Shown: positions 20,505 to 24,114 of the stretch, one piece after another
Layout: each line of letters opens with the position of its first letter
Numbering within the stretch: the stretch's first letter is position 1
Virus record (IMG/VR): IMGVR_UViG_3300000553_000334
Span: 1-24,114 of that record
From: a virus
Strand: one strand, 5' to 3'
Length of the DNA stretch: 24,114 nucleotides
The notes under the pieces: generated by a model
Told to the model about the DNA's origin: nothing
Database searches by the model: none
The model's input: the letters and a program-made list of their open reading frames with translations, nothing else
Translations under genes and position numbers: made by a program

Positions 20505-21178
20505 TGAAAGTAATTCTGCATGACCCAAAACAGGCGCATGAATTTTTATTAAACATTTGGCCGAAAATCAAAGACGCATTATCTAACAACAGGCGATTGG
20601 AAATGATAATACAAGACGAAAAACGGACGAATGACCAAAATGCGTTATTTCACGCAATCATTCACCAGATTGCCAAAGAAGCCGAACATATGGGCGCAAG
20701 ATGGGACACCGAAAGCTGGAAGCGGTTTTTGGTGGACCAATTTTCAAGTGAAGTTTTCCACAAATCTGGCCGTGTTGTTCCAAGCCTAGACAATCAGCGC
20801 GTGGTACAGCTTGGACTACAAACCAGAGACTTCAGCAAACAAGAAGCCACCGAATTCACAGAATGGTTGCTTGCATGGGCCGCAAACGCGGGAATTGATG
20901 TTGTCATGCAGGCGCCGGAATTGAAGGATTCATATTCCACCTACATGCAAAGCAAGAATTTTCCGGTTGAAGCCATTTTCAAGGACATCAGCGAGGTCAA
21001 AAGTGCCTTGCGCGACCGCAAAGTCACATTTACCGGCAACATCCGATTGACTGGACCAGTGGAGCAATTCCAAGATCGAGTGAGGATGCGATCCATTGAC
21101 GGGGAAGCATTACCCAATGGCTCGGTACCCAAATGGACGGAGATCATCGTGCGAGACCAAATTAGAGATCAAGAGTGA
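20504..21178 (+). CDS. ninB: NinB-family recombination protein fused to a foreign C-terminal segment
   Basis: Residues 1-131 are a typical NinB: KRTNDQNALFHAIIHQIAKE (40-59), WKRFLVDQF (72-80) and FTEWLLAWAANAGI (118-131). NinB proteins bind single-stranded DNA and act in phage recombination, and usually end about ten residues later. Here the frame continues in register for another 93 residues with unrelated sequence (TFTGNIRLTGPVEQFQDRVR, then DGEALPNGSVPKWTEIIVRD). That segment has a different codon style and ends in an overlap (GAGTGACC) with the RelA/SpoT gene. The added part is therefore the C-terminus of a foreign protein, of no family I recognise, joined to NinB at about 20888-20905. 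Confidence 0.75.
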   Translation: MKVILHDPKQAHEFLLNIWPKIKDALSNNRRLEMIIQDEKRTNDQNALFHAIIHQIAKEAEHMGARWDTESWKRFLVDQFSSEVFHKSGRVVPSLDNQRVVQLGLQTRDFSKQEATEFTEWLLAWAANAGIDVVMQAPELKDSYSTYMQSKNFPVEAIFKDISEVKSALRDRKVTFTGNIRLTGPVEQFQDRVRMRSIDGEALPNGSVPKWTEIIVRDQIRDQE

Positions 21179-22161
21179 CCGAAGCCGAATTCCGTGATCG
21201 ATGGCGGACTGAGCGCCCCATCTACGCGGCGTGGGGTGACTTCGTGCGGCAAAAAATCTGCGAGAGAGTTGGCGAGGTGGTGGCACCAGTGTCACTCGAC
21301 TACTTTTTGAAAGTCCCGGTCAAGCCAAGACTGAAAGAGGAAGCCACACTTGTAGACAAGGCCTTCCATCGGAAGAAGCCATACACCGATCCGTATGGTG
21401 ACATCACTGACAAGATCGGCATGCGCTTTGTCGTGCTGCTGACAACCGACATCACCACTATTTGCAATGCCCTTGAAGAATTGGGCACTTTTTGGACTCA
21501 CTCCAAGGATCGGGACTATGAAACTGAGCGGCTGGAAAAGCCTCTCGAATTTTCATACCAATCCATGCACTACGTCGTGCGTGCAAACTCCAATGTTCAG
21601 CATAACGGCATCATCATTCCAGCTGGCACGCCCTGTGAAATTCAAGTCCGCACGCTGTTGCAACATGCACATAGCGAACTGACCCACGACACCCTATATA
21701 AACCGAAAACAACGGCTCAGCCGGCGGTCAAACGCAAGATTGCAAAAAGCATGGCCCTAATTGAGGCCACTGATGAGTTCTTCACTCAGGCCATGGCGCA
21801 GCTGAAACATGCAACTGCGCCACAGACAGATTTGCTGACCGCCCTTGGTCAGCTCTACACAAGCGAGATTGGCATCGATCCCGAGGTCGAGAGATCGAAT
21901 CAGCTAGTGATCGACACCTTCGCAGACAGGCTCCCGGACAATCCGTCCACCACAATCGCGGATTACCTCAAAAACAATTCGTTCGTCTTCAACAAGATCA
22001 AAGAGAGGCGCACGGACAATCATTTCTACCGCCAGCCGCTATCAATGCTTGCCTACTATTTAGTGCATGCGATGCCTTCGCAGACCAAAGACCTTTGGCC
22101 GTTGGAAGTCACTGACTTGGCCCAAGTATTCAGCGATCTGGGCAAGAAGTTCGAGCACTAA
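21175..22161 (+). CDS. RelA/SpoT-domain nucleotide pyrophosphokinase-like protein
   Basis: This 328-residue protein starts at GTG inside the upstream stop (GTGA overlap). The RelA/SpoT synthetase fold spans about residues 30-180: basic segment VKPRLKEEATLVDKAFHRKK (49-68), DITDKIGMRFVV (76-87), YQSMHYVV (128-135), EIQVRT (155-160) and HAHSELTHDTLYK (164-176). These match the synthetase core that transfers pyrophosphate from ATP to GDP/GTP, or in toxic relatives to other substrates. No HD hydrolase domain, TGS or ACT is present. Residues about 185-328 form a helical domain unknown to me. It might be an alarmone synthetase, or a toxin of the small-synthetase type whose partner would be the upstream gene, of which only the end survives. 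Confidence 0.75.
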   Translation: MTEAEFRDRWRTERPIYAAWGDFVRQKICERVGEVVAPVSLDYFLKVPVKPRLKEEATLVDKAFHRKKPYTDPYGDITDKIGMRFVVLLTTDITTICNALEELGTFWTHSKDRDYETERLEKPLEFSYQSMHYVVRANSNVQHNGIIIPAGTPCEIQVRTLLQHAHSELTHDTLYKPKTTAQPAVKRKIAKSMALIEATDEFFTQAMAQLKHATAPQTDLLTALGQLYTSEIGIDPEVERSNQLVIDTFADRLPDNPSTTIADYLKNNSFVFNKIKERRTDNHFYRQPLSMLAYYLVHAMPSQTKDLWPLEVTDLAQVFSDLGKKFEH

Positions 22162-22793
22162 CGCCCAACGCCAAAGGACCTTGCCAAAATGGCGTCAAAG
22201 GCCGCTTGCGCTACTGCCTTTGCAGATGACTGTTGCAAAGAAATCGCGCGAGCATTGGAAGCCTGCTCCGCGTATCGCTTCTGATGTTGATATGGAGCAA
22301 TCGGCAAGACGAGTTGAAATAGCTTGCCCTGAGAAATGTTTCGCATTGACGCACTGGTACCAGACGAAAGTGCTCCCAACTCTCGCCGAACATGACGCGA
22401 TTGGAAGAGAGCATGCATGTAAAGTGGTTCCACCTTCTCCGCCCATACAAAGCGCCATAACTTGTCTGGTAGCAACGTTTGACCGTTGGTGGCGTCAACA
22501 ATTGCAGTTGCGCCAACCAACTCCTCAGTATTGGCGCGAGAGAACAGCATGTCGCCCGCGCGAACCAAGTGAGACTGCGGCGGTTTGTAGCCATCTGGTG
22601 AGGGTTTACTTTCCGATTCGCGATACTGACCAGAAGTAGCGGCACTCACTTTAAGAATTCGATATGGCGAGCCATCTTCGGAACCTGCTTGCAGGTTTTT
22701 GCCACCTTCAAATCGGCTTACAAAGTCTGAAACCTTGCGCGTCGGCCACCCCTTCGGATTCGTCGCCGGATCGCCAAACATGTCCAGAAAACT
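22158..22793 (-). pseudogene. C-terminal half of a type I restriction specificity subunit (HsdS), truncated
   Basis: About 211 residues begin at the junction with SFLDMFGDPATNPKGWP, the usual entry to the second target-recognition half of HsdS. They continue through RILKVSAATSGQ, HLVRAGDMLFSRANTEELVG and the C-terminal PYQHQKRYAEQA region. A whole HsdS has about 400 residues, two recognition domains and central coils; only the distal half is here. HsdS selects the DNA site for a type I restriction-modification complex. The frame runs on into phage DNA to an ATG at 22892, but this N-terminus is antisense phage sequence. No hsdM or hsdR is visible. Its stop (22158-22160) overlaps the RelA/SpoT stop. 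Confidence 0.75.
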
Positions 22794-23122
22794 ACCCGAA
22801 ACGTAATTACATCCGTTCCAAGCGCCTATTGATGGCCGTGGCAACGCTAAATTGTCAACATTGCGGACAATACGGCGAAACGCAAGCCGCACACACCAAT
22901 TGGGGATTTGGAAAAGGTCGTTCCATCAAAGCCGACGACAACATGGTCGCCGCACTTTGTCAGACTTGCCATTCTATGATTGACCAAGGTTCAAGACTAT
23001 CAAAAGCCCAAAGAATGGAAATTTGGGAAAATGCACACATCAAAACCGTAAAAAAACTACAATTGCTTGGATTGTGGCCTAATGATGTGAAATTACCGGA
23101 AATGAACGATGCACTACGCTAA
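22664..23122 (+). CDS. HNH nuclease (DUF968-like), original start lost to the insertion
   Basis: The recognisable protein begins at about 22796 with NYIRSKRLLMAVATLNCQHCG. CQHCG, then AAHTNWG, KADDN and ALCQTCHSMIDQGSRL show a zinc-bound HNH fold (Cys64, Cys67, His77, Cys99, Cys102, His103 when numbered from 22664). Family members normally start a few residues before NY. Here the region upstream is the antisense of hsdS, and the frame is open through it to ATG 22664, which adds 43 foreign residues. ATG 22832 is an internal alternative that would lose the NYIRSKRLL part. Phages encode such nucleases in the ninB-region recombination cassette. It overlaps the next gene by 14 bases. Confidence 0.7.
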   Translation: MASHLRNLLAGFCHLQIGLQSLKPCASATPSDSSPDRQTCPENYPKRNYIRSKRLLMAVATLNCQHCGQYGETQAAHTNWGFGKGRSIKADDNMVAALCQTCHSMIDQGSRLSKAQRMEIWENAHIKTVKKLQLLGLWPNDVKLPEMNDALR

Positions 23123-23516
23123 AAAGCCTGACGGTTGGTATAAAGACGAACATGGCCCATTCTCAACCATGTTTGAAGCCCAACAATTCGAAGTCAACGA
23201 AAAAAAGCAAGGCAAATTGACGTTTGCGCTTGACTATCACAAAACATACAGCGCCGACCCAAAGTTCTGGAACGTGTTTATCCAATTGGTTTGGTTGCGT
23301 AAAGACAAGGTTTATTGTGTAACGCACAGCACAGACCCCGATGAACTGGCCAACCTTTACGATTCAATCGGCAAAATCATTGGTAAGGATTGCGTAATCG
23401 AAACCAAAGGTGAAGCCAAGTTGCCTTATTGCGAACGCAACGGGATTGACATTGACATTTGGATAGACAACAACCCAATCCATATCATTGAATCGCCGCC
23501 GCCATCGGACAATTAA
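23109..23516 (+). CDS. Hypothetical phage protein
   Basis: This 135-residue protein starts in the HNH gene with a 14-base overlap. The opening HYAKKPDGWYKDEHGPFSTM reads like a short binding domain. The central part (FWNVFIQLVWLRKDKVYCVT) is beta-rich with several aromatic residues. The end is acidic and Pro-rich (ESPPPSDN). There is no signal, membrane segment or catalytic motif. Codon use is of the phage type again, showing that the foreign block has ended. Its function is unknown. Confidence 0.55.
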   Translation: MHYAKKPDGWYKDEHGPFSTMFEAQQFEVNEKKQGKLTFALDYHKTYSADPKFWNVFIQLVWLRKDKVYCVTHSTDPDELANLYDSIGKIIGKDCVIETKGEAKLPYCERNGIDIDIWIDNNPIHIIESPPPSDN

Positions 23517-23600
23517 CTTACGGGGAAAAGCGGATGCTGGTTACTTGTTCTAGACAAGGCATATAAAGAGACACCAGACGCAGCGAGTACCCCACCACAT
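23517..23600. other. Gap of 84 bases before the last HNH gene
   Basis: This segment has no convincing gene. It contains CTTGT-TCTAG-ACAAG, a 5-bp dyad at 23544-23558, and TATAAA (23562-23567) that could serve as a -10 without a good -35. A 10-codon frame starts at ATG 23534 after GGGGAAAAGCGG. Composition differs from the flanks. It may hold a promoter for the downstream packaging-end genes. Confidence 0.3.
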
Positions 23601-24065
23601 ATGCCAACACTTCCATCAAACACTAAATGCGCTTCACTTGGCTGCAAAGAAAACCGCAGTCGGTTAAGCACATTCTGCATTGGACACGGTGGCAAAGACA
23701 CATACAAAGCCAAAGCAACGCAAGACAGACGCCAGTTCAACGCAATGTACGACGCCGCCGCATGGAAGCGGATTCGCGCCGCGCAATTAAGTCGTGAACC
23801 TTTGTGCGCTGGATGCGTTACCCAAGGTCGCATAGTGCAAGCGGTCCAAGTTGACCACCTATTCAGTTGGAACGACATCGGCAAAGAAGCGTTCTATGAC
23901 AACATCTTTCAATCCTTATGCACAAGTTGCCATAGCCACAAGACAGCTTTAGAACATCAAGGCATATACAGGCACTACACAGGCGGCAAGGCCATCGACT
24001 ACGCCCTGACCCAATGGCGAACTGCCACGTCCGCGCAAACAAAAAGCGTGCCAACCCCTGCCTAA
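23601..24065 (+). CDS. HNH endonuclease of the terminase-adjacent type
   Basis: This 154-residue protein has an N-terminal zinc-like part (KCASLGCKENRSRLSTFCIGHGG), followed by a helix YDAAAWKRIRAAQL. The HNH core follows: PLCAGC (68-72), VQVDHLFSW (82-90, with Asp85-His86), AFYDNIFQSLCTSCHSHKTALE (97-118, with Asn101 and His111). This arrangement is that of phage HNH endonucleases encoded just before terminase genes, which can assist packaging-site cleavage. The gene has no clear ribosome site, but no other ATG, GTG or TTG is available in frame upstream. The window ends 49 bases after its stop without a recognisable next gene. Confidence 0.85.
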   Translation: MPTLPSNTKCASLGCKENRSRLSTFCIGHGGKDTYKAKATQDRRQFNAMYDAAAWKRIRAAQLSREPLCAGCVTQGRIVQAVQVDHLFSWNDIGKEAFYDNIFQSLCTSCHSHKTALEHQGIYRHYTGGKAIDYALTQWRTATSAQTKSVPTPA

Positions 24066-24114
24066 AAATTAAGCAAATTTCGAGAAACTTAAAAAAAATC
24101 GAGGCCAAATCAAG

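Larger units (their letters stand above)
20890..22793. other. Foreign DNA block between ninB and an HNH gene
   Basis: Edges are set by broken genes: NinB sequence ends at about 20890, and HsdS sequence (minus strand) ends at about 22793, where phage HNH sequence begins. Inside, CAG, GAG, CTC and AGA/AGG codons are common, whereas the flanks use mostly CAA and GAA. No terminal inverted repeats, transposase or target duplication are seen, so it is not an insertion sequence. The content looks like a host restriction/defence locus captured without homology. Confidence 0.65.

Noticed and set aside
22067-22639. 190-codon frame on the plus strand downstream of the RelA/SpoT gene
   Set aside because: It overlaps the RelA/SpoT end and runs antisense through the HsdS fragment. 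The HsdS reading has clear motifs and the plus reading has none.
20890-22793. Insertion sequence or transposon at the foreign block
   Set aside because: There is no transposase, no terminal inverted repeats and no target-site duplication at the edges.
23520-23600. tRNA-like end (CCCCACCA with an upstream GGGG and a TTCTAGA loop)
   Set aside because: The acceptor stem has mismatches after four pairs, the T-loop lacks a purine at the expected place, and no D or anticodon arm fits.

Overview
The window is a contiguous stretch of a tailed double-stranded DNA phage or prophage, most likely a long-tailed siphovirus of a Gram-negative host. The grounds are a lambda-type tape-measure tail end, a J-like central tail protein, a two-component spanin (needed only with an outer membrane), an ERF/YqaJ recombination pair, and an O/P-like replication pair. 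Base composition (moderate GC, strong preference for CAA and GAA codons) and the style of the small genes recall phages of freshwater Betaproteobacteria (Burkholderiales). That host guess is from memory of related proteins and is weak. No integrase, CI-type repressor, terminase, portal or capsid gene is in the window.

Layout. (1) 1-9748, plus strand: tail genes, namely the tape-measure C-terminus, two small tail proteins, a 1480-residue J-like fibre with four collagen-spaced modules, a small protein with no ordinary start codon, a 744-residue fibre and a short accessory protein, closed by an intrinsic terminator (9756-9776). (2) 9793-12523, plus strand: lysis cassette with several membrane proteins (holin candidates), a small lipoprotein, an i-spanin with the o-spanin fully nested inside it, and a GH19 endolysin. 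(3) 12521-12636: a dense set of complementary segments between convergent genes (bidirectional terminator and possible structured RNA). (4) 12637-14722, minus strand: a leftward recombination operon (72-residue leader gene, ERF annealing protein, homing-type HNH endonuclease, YqaJ exonuclease). (5) 14723-14774: a divergent control region with a dyad. (6) 14775-17256, plus strand: Cro-like regulator, O/P-like replication genes with a candidate internal origin, small genes, DUF3310 and a VRR-NUC nuclease, ended by a terminator. (7) 17285-20504: a promoter with a palindrome in its spacer drives a chain of very small genes, mostly joined by 4-base ATGA overlaps. (8) 20504-23122: a NinB gene and an HNH gene that appear to have been split apart by about 1.9 kb of foreign DNA. 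(9) 23109-24065: a hypothetical gene and a second HNH gene of the kind usually found next to terminase.

The most notable object is the foreign block at about 20890-22793. It fuses the NinB reading frame to the tail end of an unknown protein, carries an apparently complete RelA/SpoT-type nucleotide-synthetase protein (21175-22161), and ends in the C-terminal half of a type I restriction specificity subunit (HsdS) on the opposite strand, whose broken end abuts a phage HNH gene that has lost its own start. Codon use changes sharply at both edges. This looks like host defence-locus DNA captured by a phage by illegitimate recombination, although a chimeric assembly must be excluded.

How the parts work together: the leftward operon would process and anneal DNA ends. 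The rightward early operon would start replication and be shut down by the Cro-like protein. The second promoter adds accessory functions. The tail and lysis genes, read in the same direction, would be expressed late.
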